Source: Phytomonas francai
Taxonomy: Eukaryota > Euglenozoa > Kinetoplastea > Trypanosomatida > Trypanosomatidae
DNA: 45,313 nt
Direction: 5' to 3'
Assembly (NCBI GenBank): GCA_001766655.1
Contig: MJCC01000001.1
Location: forward strand, 1,404,941-1,450,253
Shown: piece after piece, positions 1 through 8,082 of the stretch
How the letters are laid out: the number at the start of each line of letters is the position of its first letter
Position numbering within the stretch: the stretch's first letter is position 1
Position numbers and translations under genes: made by a program
Notes under the pieces: model-generated
The model's input: the letters and a program-made list of their open reading frames with translations, nothing else
Database searches by the model: none
Told to the model about the DNA's origin: nothing

Positions 1-2
1 GC

Positions 3-434
3 GGCGCGCTCGAGGCCGCGCTCGCCGGGCGGGGCCGGGAGAGCTGCGCGGGGGTGCTCGCCGCGCTCGGGGACCCCGCGAACGCCGCGCTCCGGCGCGC
101 CCTCCTCGACGGCCGGCTCGAGCCAGCCGAGCTCGTCGCGCGCGCGGGGGACCTCGGCGAGTGGGCCACCCCGGGGCCGCGCAACCTCGTCGTCGACTTC
201 ACCTCGCCAGGCTCGCCGACGGCGCTGATGAGCCCGAGCGGGCGCCCCGGGGAGGGGTTCGCGGGGCCCTCCTCCCCGCTCGGCCCGACGGGCGCCATCA
301 CGACCCTCTACCCCTGCCCCAACTGCGGCGCGCGCGAGGCGGTGCGCTCGACGTACTCGGTCCAGGCACACGATAGCTTTCCGTGCATTCTCAAGTGCCA
401 GGGGTGCAGCAATACGTGGAATATTAATACCTGA
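3..434 (+). CDS. TFIIS-type transcription elongation factor, C-terminal part (5' truncated by window edge)
   Basis: The reading frame is open from the window edge and ends in TGA at 432-434, so only the last 143 residues are present. The first third fits the end of the TFIIS central domain, which binds RNA polymerase II: D-P-x-N-x-x-L-R-x-x-L-L-x-G-x-L-x-P-x-x-L. A Gly/Pro/Ser-rich linker follows, then a C-terminal zinc ribbon with C-x2-C at nt 315-326, a 23-residue spacer, and C-x2-C at nt 396-407. The family reactivates backtracked polymerase by inserting an acidic hairpin into the active site. Counting back from the third zinc Cys, the usual Ala-Asp-Glu of that hairpin is Ala-His-Asp here, so cleavage activity is uncertain. 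The segment is far more GC-rich than what follows. Alternatives are RPA12- or RPC11-type subunits with the same ribbon, but the helical segment before it favours TFIIS. Confidence 0.75.
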   Translation, partial: GALEAALAGRGRESCAGVLAALGDPANAALRRALLDGRLEPAELVARAGDLGEWATPGPRNLVVDFTSPGSPTALMSPSGRPGEGFAGPSSPLGPTGAITTLYPCPNCGAREAVRSTYSVQAHDSFPCILKCQGCSNTWNINT

Positions 435-1652
435 GCGAATCCCCTCGCACGGGGGGTCCATTTTAGTATTCGCATGGGTGCTGGTATTAGTGGTAGTATA
501 CCCCATCACCCCCTGGGGGGCATTGTTACTGCTATTTCCAGTCAGGCAAGTTCGGATGGAAGGGGTGGGGGGGGGGGTCGTGTGCGAATGGGAAAAGGTA
601 CGGCAGCCGTCGTGTGCAACGGTTTGCGGTGCTTTGAACGCCTTTCACTTCCTCTCAAATACGCATCTAATGGCATACGATGTCCTTGCTTGGGTAGCTT
701 ACGTTGGGCGGTCCGAAACGTTGTTGGCTTTGGCATGACATTGATAGCAAAATACAATAAAGGATGGTGCATAGAACAATAAAATACCGAGCTGTGAATA
801 CACACATATGAGATCTATCTACATTCCTTTCTGCATTTCAGCTTGACTTACGCACATGTGTGAAAGTTATGAATTATTTACATAGACGTGTAGTTGTAGG
901 AATTTTATTAAAGCTATGGTAATGTTTCTAGCTTGTCTTATTCCCTTACCTTTCTCGTTGATTTTGTGAATTAGAGTACACCCATATCCTTTAAGGCGAG
1001 AATGAAGAGCCCTTTTTCAACCCCCCAAGTGTTTATCATCGGCTAAAGTTCGGAGCGATAGAGCACAATATATTCTTAAATCGGAAATGTGTGCGCGCAC
1101 GCACCTACGCAAACATACATAGTCTCCGATTTTGCGAAAGTCATATGGGGACGACGTGTGGGGGGCACTCCTACGTAATAAGTACCGGGTATAATACCAA
1201 AGACAAACGGATTGCGTGTACATTGGTCAAACACGACGTTATAAAAGTAAACGATACCCCTAGGCATCTTCTGTACTTTAACTCCAAGTAAGGGCAAGAA
1301 AATATCCAACGAGAGTATGCCTCCACCGTGTTGTAGTCGCAGCGGACTATTGTGTTGGAATAGGCACGTCAGTTTTAAAGATGAGTTGAGGCGTACCGCC
1401 AAGTGGTATCCCAAGCGTACGATGAATGATGGGCACTTTGAATTGGATTCATGAGCATACTCTGAATCACCACCAAGTTTCACTGTGGTGGTAGACACCT
1501 TTGATTGAAACGCTGATGGCAACAGTAGCACCACTATTTCACCCTCTGGTTTCACTCATCAAACCCTTTCCACAGAGGGCCTGTTCGGTCAAGACTATCT
1601 ACAACTATCTCATCTTTTCTTTCTGTCTACAGACGATAGCGGTTCGGCAAGG
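435..1652. other. Intergenic region, no certain gene
   Basis: This is about 1.2 kb between the TFIIS-like stop and the small ORF at 1653. Short ORFs occur on both strands, the longest on the minus strand at 1076-1555, but none shows a recognisable motif. A same-frame stretch from 1317 to 1652 reads protein-like but carries TGA at 1452-1454 and 1506-1508 (see findings). A pyrimidine-rich stretch at about 1608-1630 ends in AG. Confidence 0.6.
1608..1632 (+). promoter_or_regulatory. Polypyrimidine tract and AG, probable trans-splice acceptor
   Basis: The stretch is mostly C and T and ends in CAG, with AG at 1631-1632. The first ATG downstream is at 1653. This is the arrangement expected of a spliced-leader acceptor in kinetoplastids and is the main support for the 65-residue ORF that follows. 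The AG position is an inference. Confidence 0.5.
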
Positions 1653-1850
1653 ATGACTCTTAATGATGAATATTTGGTACATCTATCCAGCCACTTGGAG
1701 GAAATCATAGATCTAGACAGCACCGCTAATGGTGCGACGAACTTACCCAAGGAGGTAAAAGAAACCCCAGGCCGATTGCCATTGAATCTGAAGGACCCCC
1801 CGGAGATCCAAGAGGTTCACCTATGGTGTGAAAAATGGTTGGACAAGTGA
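1653..1850 (+). CDS. Small hypothetical protein (65 aa)
   Basis: This is a 65-residue acidic ORF ending in TAG or TGA-type stop context at 1848-1850. Its ATG is the first after the polypyrimidine tract and AG at 1608-1632. The composition is ordinary for a soluble protein, with a Leu/Glu-rich N-terminal helix-like part and a C-terminal end of the form E-V-H-L-W-C-E-K-W-L. No family is recognised. The same frame stays open upstream to 1509, and beyond two TGA codons to 1317, so this could be the 3' part of a longer or decaying gene. The coding claim is moderate because the ORF is short. Confidence 0.4.
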   Translation: MTLNDEYLVHLSSHLEEIIDLDSTANGATNLPKEVKETPGRLPLNLKDPPEIQEVHLWCEKWLDK

Positions 1851-2244
1851 GCTTACGAACGCATCGAGCGTTCCCGTCAAGGAATTACATGGTAAGGATT
1901 GAGAGTATTGGTACTCATGCAATGCCTTTTGCTTCAAATCTGTTTGCATTTTTTGCTTTGAGCATACATCTTTTCGTTTATCCCCCCCCCCCCCCTCCTC
2001 CCTCATGCCGATTTTCCATGCCACGAGGTAAAACAGACGAGGAGGATTTCTTTTAAGATAAATATAAAGGGGGGGATCACAGAATGTGGTAGAAAGAAAA
2101 GAGTAAAACAAATCCAATTGAAGACACAACATATGGGTGATAAAGGAGAAAATGAGGAAAACCGCATTTCTATTTTCACATTTAATTTACTCTTAACGTA
2201 GATCAAAGGAAATTTGTGGTATTTTTTCCTTACACAATATTTTC
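1851..2244. other. Intergenic region with C14 tract
   Basis: Nothing coding is seen. It holds a 14-base C run at 1982-1995 followed by a C/T-rich stretch. Near its right end a pyrimidine-rich segment at about 2168-2194 precedes AG at 2200-2201, a plausible splice acceptor for the gene at 2245, since no ATG lies between them. Confidence 0.55.
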
Positions 2245-3513
2245 ATGAGGAAGCGTAAATCACCGCAAACCTCGAATTCTGAAAACACAGACTCCCCAAA
2301 AAATTCAAGAAAATATTGTAACAACAGATATCAAAGGTGTCCTATAATCCCTGAAATGGAAGAGCTTATCTTTGACAGCGTTGAAGCCAAACCAACTCTC
2401 AACAAAGATGAATACATGGAAATAGTAAATGAACACAGCTTGCAAGTTGCAGAAGAAGTACGGGTTTACGAAAGGGAACCGGCTTTCATGTATAGATTCT
2501 CTTACAGCAGTCTTATTGGATTTTCAATATGGAGTTGCATTGCGCTCATAGTTTTCCTACTTGTGAATCTGAACTTTTTTGACAAAACCAATAAGACCAG
2601 TCACAGCGTAATGGGTAAAATACCGTGCGGTAATGGATCGGGCTTCTGTTTTCCTATAGATGAAGGAGACTTCTCTTGCGATCCAAATTGCACGGTACGA
2701 CCGGAACTACTTCCAAACGGATGCAAATATAGTTTCATCGGAAAGTTTCCTACGCAGAAAGCGTTTGGGGAGGTTCTGGGTGCTCATCACAATGTTTCGG
2801 CCTTCAGCAACTATAACAGTGAGACGTGCATTTCAATGGTTGATAACTTCATTGATTTCCGCCTCCCGACGGGAGACGCGGCGTCGAGATCTGAGGCTAG
2901 TCCATCCTTGATGTTTCACAACCCGCCGGATAAAGCGAGCACCATCTCCTACCTGAAAGGGCCCAAGAGTATGAGCAATAACACCAAGCAAAACGACAGG
3001 ATTCGCATCCACACAGGCATGCAGTGGCAGTGCGTGGAGTACGCACGACGCTACTGGTTGCTGACCGGACGCCCGAAACCGGTCTATTTTTCGACCGTCG
3101 ATGGCGCGGCGGATATCTGGAATGAGTTGACTGAGGTCCACCTGCTGGACGGGACCACGATGCCCCTTCACAAGCACGCTAACGGGGCCCCCCCTTCGCT
3201 CGGCGGGAGCCCACCCCAGGCAGGGGACCTTTTGCTTTACCCGCGAAACTTCTCCGAGTGCCTGCCCTACGGCCACGTCGCCGTCATCGTCGGCGTGGAC
3301 TGGCCCAGCCGGCGGGTCTTCCTGGCGGAGCAGAATTGGGACGCGACGCGCTGGCCTGGGCCATACCACAATTACAGCAGGGTCCTGCCCCTGCACGTGC
3401 AGACGAGCGATGAGGCCGGGCCGAGGTATTTTATTGAAGACCCTGAATCCACCATTGTCGGCTGGGTCCGCTATACCCAACCTGAAAAGATACCTCAAAT
3501 ATTCCCAGTGTAA
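2245..3513 (+). CDS. Type II membrane CHAP-domain amidase/peptidase, catalytic triad intact
   Basis: The product has 422 residues: a cytosolic N-terminus of about 88 residues, one membrane segment at about 89-111, then a lumenal or extracellular part rich in N-glycosylation sequons (N-K-T, N-G-S, N-C-T, N-V-S, N-N-T, N-F-S, N-Y-S). Residues about 255-415 form a CHAP domain of the glutathionylspermidine amidase type. The motif W-Q-C-V-E-Y-A-R-R-Y-W gives nucleophile Cys263, G-H-V-A-V-I gives His344, and A-E-Q-N-W-D gives Glu362, followed by the closing I-x-G-W. The family hydrolyses amide bonds, as in glutathionylspermidine or peptidoglycan peptides. The substrate here is unknown, and the membrane topology argues against a cytosolic trypanothione role. 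The 3' half is much more GC-rich than the 5' half. The paralogue at 3975 follows directly. Confidence 0.85.
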   Translation: MRKRKSPQTSNSENTDSPKNSRKYCNNRYQRCPIIPEMEELIFDSVEAKPTLNKDEYMEIVNEHSLQVAEEVRVYEREPAFMYRFSYSSLIGFSIWSCIALIVFLLVNLNFFDKTNKTSHSVMGKIPCGNGSGFCFPIDEGDFSCDPNCTVRPELLPNGCKYSFIGKFPTQKAFGEVLGAHHNVSAFSNYNSETCISMVDNFIDFRLPTGDAASRSEASPSLMFHNPPDKASTISYLKGPKSMSNNTKQNDRIRIHTGMQWQCVEYARRYWLLTGRPKPVYFSTVDGAADIWNELTEVHLLDGTTMPLHKHANGAPPSLGGSPPQAGDLLLYPRNFSECLPYGHVAVIVGVDWPSRRVFLAEQNWDATRWPGPYHNYSRVLPLHVQTSDEAGPRYFIEDPESTIVGWVRYTQPEKIPQIFPV

Positions 3514-3974
3514 TCTGGGGAGGAGAGGATCTTTAAAAATAAACACACGCAACAAAAATGCGAAAATAAAAAGATATAGTCTGTTGCGTGTAGTCATGCT
3601 TATAGATTGTAGTTAGTCATCAGGAGTGTATGGTCACGTCGTTTTATTGCTAGCGTATGTGAGTGTTTCGCTACACACGTTGAAAACTGTCTAACCAACA
3701 AAACTATTTTCCCCTCTTCTCATTTTGGAAATTCAACCTGTCAATTTATTTATAAGATAAAATCACCACAAAAGCAATTCATAGTAACATCAAAGAACTG
3801 AAAATAAAAGCATTCATTAGAGTAATCAGAAACACCAAAAAAACAGGATTACTTATCGAGCCTGTGGTGTCTCAATAGTGCATTGAATTCTGTTTTTTTT
3901 CTTTTTTGCTTCCTACTACAGCACCGTGCTTTTATATATTTATTATATCGACTCATCGCGAAAAGATTCCGAAA
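3514..3974. other. Spacer between the CHAP paralogues
   Basis: This 461-bp AT-rich spacer has no credible ORF. Its right end holds the T/C-rich tract and AG used to set the next start. Confidence 0.6.
3890..3921 (+). promoter_or_regulatory. Polypyrimidine tract and AG before the second CHAP gene
   Basis: A long T-run broken by C is followed by CTACAG, with AG at 3920-3921. It rules out the longer reading that begins with TTG at 3906, because that codon lies inside the tract. The first ATG after the AG is at 3975. Confidence 0.65.
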
Positions 3975-5549
3975 ATGTCGAATGCGCCTTCTTCTCCTTT
4001 CTCTGGTTTGCAGGACCCCCATGGCTCCTGGAAGGGCAGTCAGCAACAAGAACCAGTACCACCTTCTGTCCCCTCCGAAGCTCATCCTGTGTCTGACACT
4101 CAGGCTGCGCGCTACGGCACTTTTGTACCCCCTCCCTTAAGGGTTGCCGAGGATTCTAGGGGTAGAACTCGATTTCTTAAAAGTGTCACACCTCTAGCGG
4201 GTTTTCGCGGCGACGTGGGCTACGTGTCTTACATATCCCCCAACCAAGGCTCTCCCTATTCAATTGAACTGAAAGATCATTGCCATCAGCAATGGATCGT
4301 GGTGCTGCTGACGATATTGCTTTTCCTCGGCATCTCCTATCAGATCCTCATAGTGCAGGTCCCGCCGACGGGGGAGGATTGTGGAAGTCGCTTTGGCACC
4401 ATTCTCGGCACGAGCAAACGCGTGACGGCGTACAGCAATTGCAGGTACGGTTATAAGGGTGAGGGAATGCAGAACTACCTTACCGTGGGCCTGCACCGGA
4501 TTTACACCGGTGCAAAATGGGGTTCGCTTGAGTACGCCCGACGGTATTGGATCCTTAAGAAGTTTCTAGTCATACCTTCCGTGTCTTCGCCCGAACAACT
4601 TATGAATCTGACGGAGGTGATGAGTCTTTCCAATTATATAAGTAACACTACCGTCCCACTGGTGCACTTCTTGAACCTGGAAGGGCCTCTCTCGCCAGAG
4701 CCGTACAATTACACCCCTCAAGGACCCCCCAGCGGGGGCAGTCATGTGAGTCAAGAAGCAACTAAGACAGCACAACAGAATTTCACAAATACTAGAGATG
4801 TGTTCCCCGTTGACTTCCAATTGACGGATGTTAAAGCCTCTCAAAATCAGTGCGCGAGTTATCAGGGGAATTCATCCCTCCCCCAATTAGGAGACCTTCT
4901 TGTGTATGCCAAGGATCGATCTACGCTAGCCCGCAGCCATGTCGCCGTCATCGTAGGGGTCAAGGGGCCATATCTCCAACCTGTTCTGAATAATGTAAGT
5001 CAGCCCCCTCAAAACGAGAAAGACCAGCAAAAACTCAATGTCACCGACAGGGATAGTGGAGCGGTCGAGGGCTCTGCTGATGCTCCAACAAAGGTTAATA
5101 ACTCCACTACAAATATTATGACGGCCAACGGAACTGAAAACGTTAATTTACGGAACAGTACAAACCTTGAAAACACATATGTTTACTACAAAGTGTTTTT
5201 GGCGGAACAAAATTGGGACAATCGACCATGGACAGGTCTTTATAAACCCCAAACTGGAGCAAATCGAAAATATCCATCTTCAACCGTTTTTAATTACAAT
5301 ATGAATTCCGGAACGAACGGACTGCCATCACAATCCACAAAGGATCCTGATGCTGCGGTAGGAAGTAAGGAGAACGATGTTCGAAACACTGAACTGGAAA
5401 GGGGGCTAATCAAGAATGACAGCCCGCGAAGTTTCTCGCGTATTTTGATCCTACGTGAATATCACCCTTCTTGTGCTTTGTATTTGGAAGATAATCTAGG
5501 GCATCGAATTTTGGGGTGGGTGCGGCCAGCACCCCTGAGGCACGCATAA
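3975..5549 (+). CDS. Type II membrane CHAP-domain pseudoenzyme (nucleophile Cys replaced by Ser)
   Basis: The product has 524 residues counted from the ATG at 3975. It has a Pro/Ser-rich cytosolic tail, a membrane segment at about 107-128, and an external CHAP domain. It matches the upstream gene around the active site, but W-Q-C-V-E-Y-A-R-R-Y-W becomes W-G-S-L-E-Y-A-R-R-Y-W, so Ser184 stands where the catalytic Cys should be. The other two positions are kept: His322 in S-H-V-A-V-I-V-G-V and Glu411 in A-E-Q-N-W-D. About 70 extra residues with several sequons are inserted between His322 and Glu411, and another low-complexity insert precedes the closing G-W-V-R. CHAP enzymes use a thiol nucleophile, so this copy is probably inactive and may serve as a binding protein or partner of the active paralogue. 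The latter role is inference. Confidence 0.8.
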   Translation: MSNAPSSPFSGLQDPHGSWKGSQQQEPVPPSVPSEAHPVSDTQAARYGTFVPPPLRVAEDSRGRTRFLKSVTPLAGFRGDVGYVSYISPNQGSPYSIELKDHCHQQWIVVLLTILLFLGISYQILIVQVPPTGEDCGSRFGTILGTSKRVTAYSNCRYGYKGEGMQNYLTVGLHRIYTGAKWGSLEYARRYWILKKFLVIPSVSSPEQLMNLTEVMSLSNYISNTTVPLVHFLNLEGPLSPEPYNYTPQGPPSGGSHVSQEATKTAQQNFTNTRDVFPVDFQLTDVKASQNQCASYQGNSSLPQLGDLLVYAKDRSTLARSHVAVIVGVKGPYLQPVLNNVSQPPQNEKDQQKLNVTDRDSGAVEGSADAPTKVNNSTTNIMTANGTENVNLRNSTNLENTYVYYKVFLAEQNWDNRPWTGLYKPQTGANRKYPSSTVFNYNMNSGTNGLPSQSTKDPDAAVGSKENDVRNTELERGLIKNDSPRSFSRILILREYHPSCALYLEDNLGHRILGWVRPAPLRHA

Positions 5550-5992
5550 CGGTTCCATCTTACCGTGCCTTTGCCGATCATTATTCTTCTCTCTCTCTTT
5601 TTTTGGCTACATCTGTGTTCCTTTCCTATGGTATTTTTGCCTCGCTTTCAATTGATAATGTTTTTAAACGGATTTCTTAATGCTAAGAAATAATAACCTG
5701 AAAGACGTTGCGAAAATAGAGAGGAGTAATCCCAACGATATTTTTTTTTATAAACATAATACGATATACTTTTTAGTTGTTAATCATTTCTTTTGCTTTT
5801 ATCCAATAATTGTTGTATTGGTGTTGCGGTTAGAAACCTAATTTACACTTCCCTCCCCTCCCTCCTTCTTCTCGGTGGCAGTTATAGGAGAGAGAAGGAG
5901 AGTAATAAATATTTTGGGGGACGATATTTCCAAACCTCTCTCGATTCGTGTGTCGAAGACTTGCTTGTTACTGTGCCTTATCGATCCAGCTC
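5550..5992. other. Intergenic region
   Basis: AT-rich spacer with no credible ORF apart from the pyrimidine tract near its right end. Confidence 0.55.
5848..5881 (+). promoter_or_regulatory. Polypyrimidine tract and AG before the 107-aa ORF
   Basis: A nearly pure C/T stretch at 5848-5873 is followed by AG at 5880-5881. No ATG occurs between this AG and 5993, which makes 5993 the first start codon of the predicted mature transcript. Confidence 0.6.
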
Positions 5993-6316
5993 ATGTCACA
6001 AGACAGTCAATACAAGCACCGACTTTGGCACCTAGAAGGTCCCACATTAGCCATTTACAATCACAAATTAGAACTACTCCTGGATTTCGATCCTCCTTCG
6101 TCGTTTTTGTTGCCACCCAACTGCCCACTGAACTATGGTCTCCGCCCGAGCTATTGCGTGGCGGCCGCTAGTATAGCAACCGGGGGCGGCGATACGAGCC
6201 CCGCATGGGGCCGCAGAGGCATGTTCGGCTGTGTAGGAGCTACCCCCTGGCGTGGCGAAGATTCCCTCGCCAACGATTGGCGGGAGCTAGGAATTCCATT
6301 TTTTTCAGAGGAGTAG
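5993..6316 (+). CDS. Small hypothetical protein (107 aa)
   Basis: The frame is open from 5948 without an ATG, and the first ATG after the predicted splice site is at 5993, giving 107 residues ending in TAG at 6314-6316. The sequence is not low-complexity: an N-terminal half with Leu-rich strands and Pro pairs, then a Gly/Ala-rich C-terminal half with several Trp residues in G-x-x-W or W-x-x-x-G contexts. No family is recognised and no membrane segment is evident. The strong upstream pyrimidine tract and ordinary composition favour a real gene. It shares no visible motif with its neighbours. Confidence 0.55.
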   Translation: MSQDSQYKHRLWHLEGPTLAIYNHKLELLLDFDPPSSFLLPPNCPLNYGLRPSYCVAAASIATGGGDTSPAWGRRGMFGCVGATPWRGEDSLANDWRELGIPFFSEE

Positions 6317-6774
6317 CGAGTTTTTTTTTTTGCGAGGATGTTCTTTTCTTGGCATCGTTTTATCTTATGTACTTATATATATATATCAACACGATGGGCG
6401 TGCATACAAATAATGATCAAGTTATTAAAACAAGGGACTGAGAGTGTTTTAAGAGTGTATGGGTATTCACTTGTTTGCCGCAGGTTTACATATGTTTTGA
6501 AGAATATTCTCCTAAGGACAGGCTATTTGGATAAGATAGTCTCCTTGCTTTGACATCTTTTAAGGATTTTTTTTGCAATTATAGTGGTCACTACTTATAA
6601 TTGTGGATAAAGAATAATAACAAAAAGGATTTTTAAAAGGGGTTGAATTAATCAAGCGTATACAACTGCGGTGTTAAAAATATACGTATATATCTATCTA
6701 TCCCAAATTTGAAGTAGTCCTCGTTATTTATTGCTTTACGAGAGAGGAGGCGCGGTGTGAAAAGCACCTAGGAG
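6317..6774. other. Intergenic region
   Basis: AT-rich spacer with T-runs and short TA and ATCT repeats. Two overlapping short ORFs in 6205-6553 have no supporting motif. Confidence 0.55.
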
Positions 6775-8082
6775 ATGCAAGAATCGACACAAGATGTATT
6801 TGGATCAAAGTTGCTGCTTGCCAAACTGGCTATACATGCCCAGGCAAAACGCTACCTTGCTACGGACCCGAAAGATCCGCACGCAGAATGCAATACGCTT
6901 GCCTACGGGCCGGATGTATACCCTATCTTGAGTCTCGTTCGCGCATGCAGGAGGGACGAACTGGATGTGCTTGAGGATTTCCCCTCCCGCGGGAAACGCG
7001 ACAGGGCGGGCGAAGGTAGCGGCGAGGATGGCGATTTCGAGGGCCCTTTTGAAAACATTCAAGGTCCGCTTTATACCTCAACCTCGGAGTATAGGTGGCG
7101 GTTGCCGGTGGTTTCACCTGATCATGGGGAAATCCGAAGCTCAGAGGTAGAAAACCCTCGATTTAGTAAAGCTCGACGAGGAGGAGCGGATTCAAATAAG
7201 AGCGTTGACGCCGTCGCTGGGGGAGCGGCGCTAGCTTCTCAGGACCACGGCGCCGACGCACCACTCCAAACGCCAACCCCAATGGCGGAGTCGGGGCCTG
7301 ATTGGGTGAAAGGCCTTCAGGGGAGAGAAAAGGTGCGTCTGGAGGCGTCCGTTGCCCCACCGATCGCGCGAGAAATTCTACACCCCACCATTGGAGCCGT
7401 GGAGGCGGCTCTGGGGGCGGCGAGACAAGAAGCTGAGCAGAAGACTCAGGAATTTTACGATCAGCAGAGAAAAAACGAGACGGATGATGGGAATGACGCG
7501 GGTATCAAAGACGAGGTCCATCGTGGGGGAATTCCAAAAGGCGGTGCTGGGGCTCACCCTCGCTTCAAGCGAAGCCCGCCTCGAGCGCGCTCGTCCGCGA
7601 GCCCGGGACCGGGGCCGGCGGCCGATAAATACCACCAGAACCTAACCCTCTTCCTGGGGTCTCTCGAAGAGGAGAGGCGGGTGCTGCGAGCAGTCCGCGC
7701 TGCGCGTCCTTCAGCGTGGGGGTTTCCTTCGCAAGCCCCGGAAGGCGCCTCCCGGGAGGAGGGGGGGGCTGTGGCGGAGGTGCCGCCGTCAGCGTGGGGC
7801 CCGCGAATGCTCGCCCTCCTCTCCAGAAAAGCCGTGGCCCCGCCGGCGGGGGAGGGCGAGGCCCAGATGGCGAAGGAGCGCCAACACGTGAGCGCATACC
7901 TAAAGCGCGTCGCATGGGTGGAGGCGCGGCGTGCGGGAGAAAACGGTGCGGCCCCTGAGCCGTGGAGCACGCTGATGGAGGGCGAGAGGGTAAGAGCAGA
8001 GCTGGCCTCCACGATGAAACGGCGTGCGGCTTTCCATCGCACGCGGAACAAGGCGCTGGACGACGAAAATAAGGACTCTTGA
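6775..8082 (+). CDS. Hypothetical protein (435 aa), GC-rich, largely disordered
   Basis: This is the longest frame in the region and starts at the first ATG after an AT-rich leader. Residues 1-70 look folded, with a helix-like start and a P-D-V-Y-P-I-L-S-L-V-R-A-C-R-R-D-E-L segment. Residues 70-200 are Gly/Glu/Ser-rich. A likely coiled helix lies at about 200-230, and another Arg/Glu/Ala-rich helical part at about 285-315. A C-terminal helical part at 360-430 ends in a charged tail. No family is recognised. Base composition rises sharply in GC from about 7000 to 8050. At about 7515-7600 another + frame also reads helix-like, and a G run sits at about 7762-7768, so a sequencing or evolutionary frameshift cannot be excluded. 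Confidence 0.65.
   Translation: MQESTQDVFGSKLLLAKLAIHAQAKRYLATDPKDPHAECNTLAYGPDVYPILSLVRACRRDELDVLEDFPSRGKRDRAGEGSGEDGDFEGPFENIQGPLYTSTSEYRWRLPVVSPDHGEIRSSEVENPRFSKARRGGADSNKSVDAVAGGAALASQDHGADAPLQTPTPMAESGPDWVKGLQGREKVRLEASVAPPIAREILHPTIGAVEAALGAARQEAEQKTQEFYDQQRKNETDDGNDAGIKDEVHRGGIPKGGAGAHPRFKRSPPRARSSASPGPGPAADKYHQNLTLFLGSLEEERRVLRAVRAARPSAWGFPSQAPEGASREEGGAVAEVPPSAWGPRMLALLSRKAVAPPAGEGEAQMAKERQHVSAYLKRVAWVEARRAGENGAAPEPWSTLMEGERVRAELASTMKRRAAFHRTRNKALDDENKDS

Noticed and set aside
1076..1555. 159-codon minus-strand ORF
   Set aside because: No motif, opposite to every convincing gene, and no pyrimidine tract and AG in the right orientation was recognised.
1317..1850. Reassigned TGA codon throughout the genome
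   Set aside because: Several clear genes in the window end in TGA, so general reassignment does not fit.
2833..3597. 254-codon open frame on the minus strand
   Set aside because: It overlaps the GC-rich half of the CHAP gene, which carries clear catalytic motifs; GC-rich codons leave the opposite strand open by chance.
3906..3974. Longer N-terminus for the second CHAP gene
   Set aside because: It would start with TTG inside the pyrimidine tract; the first ATG after the AG is at 3975.
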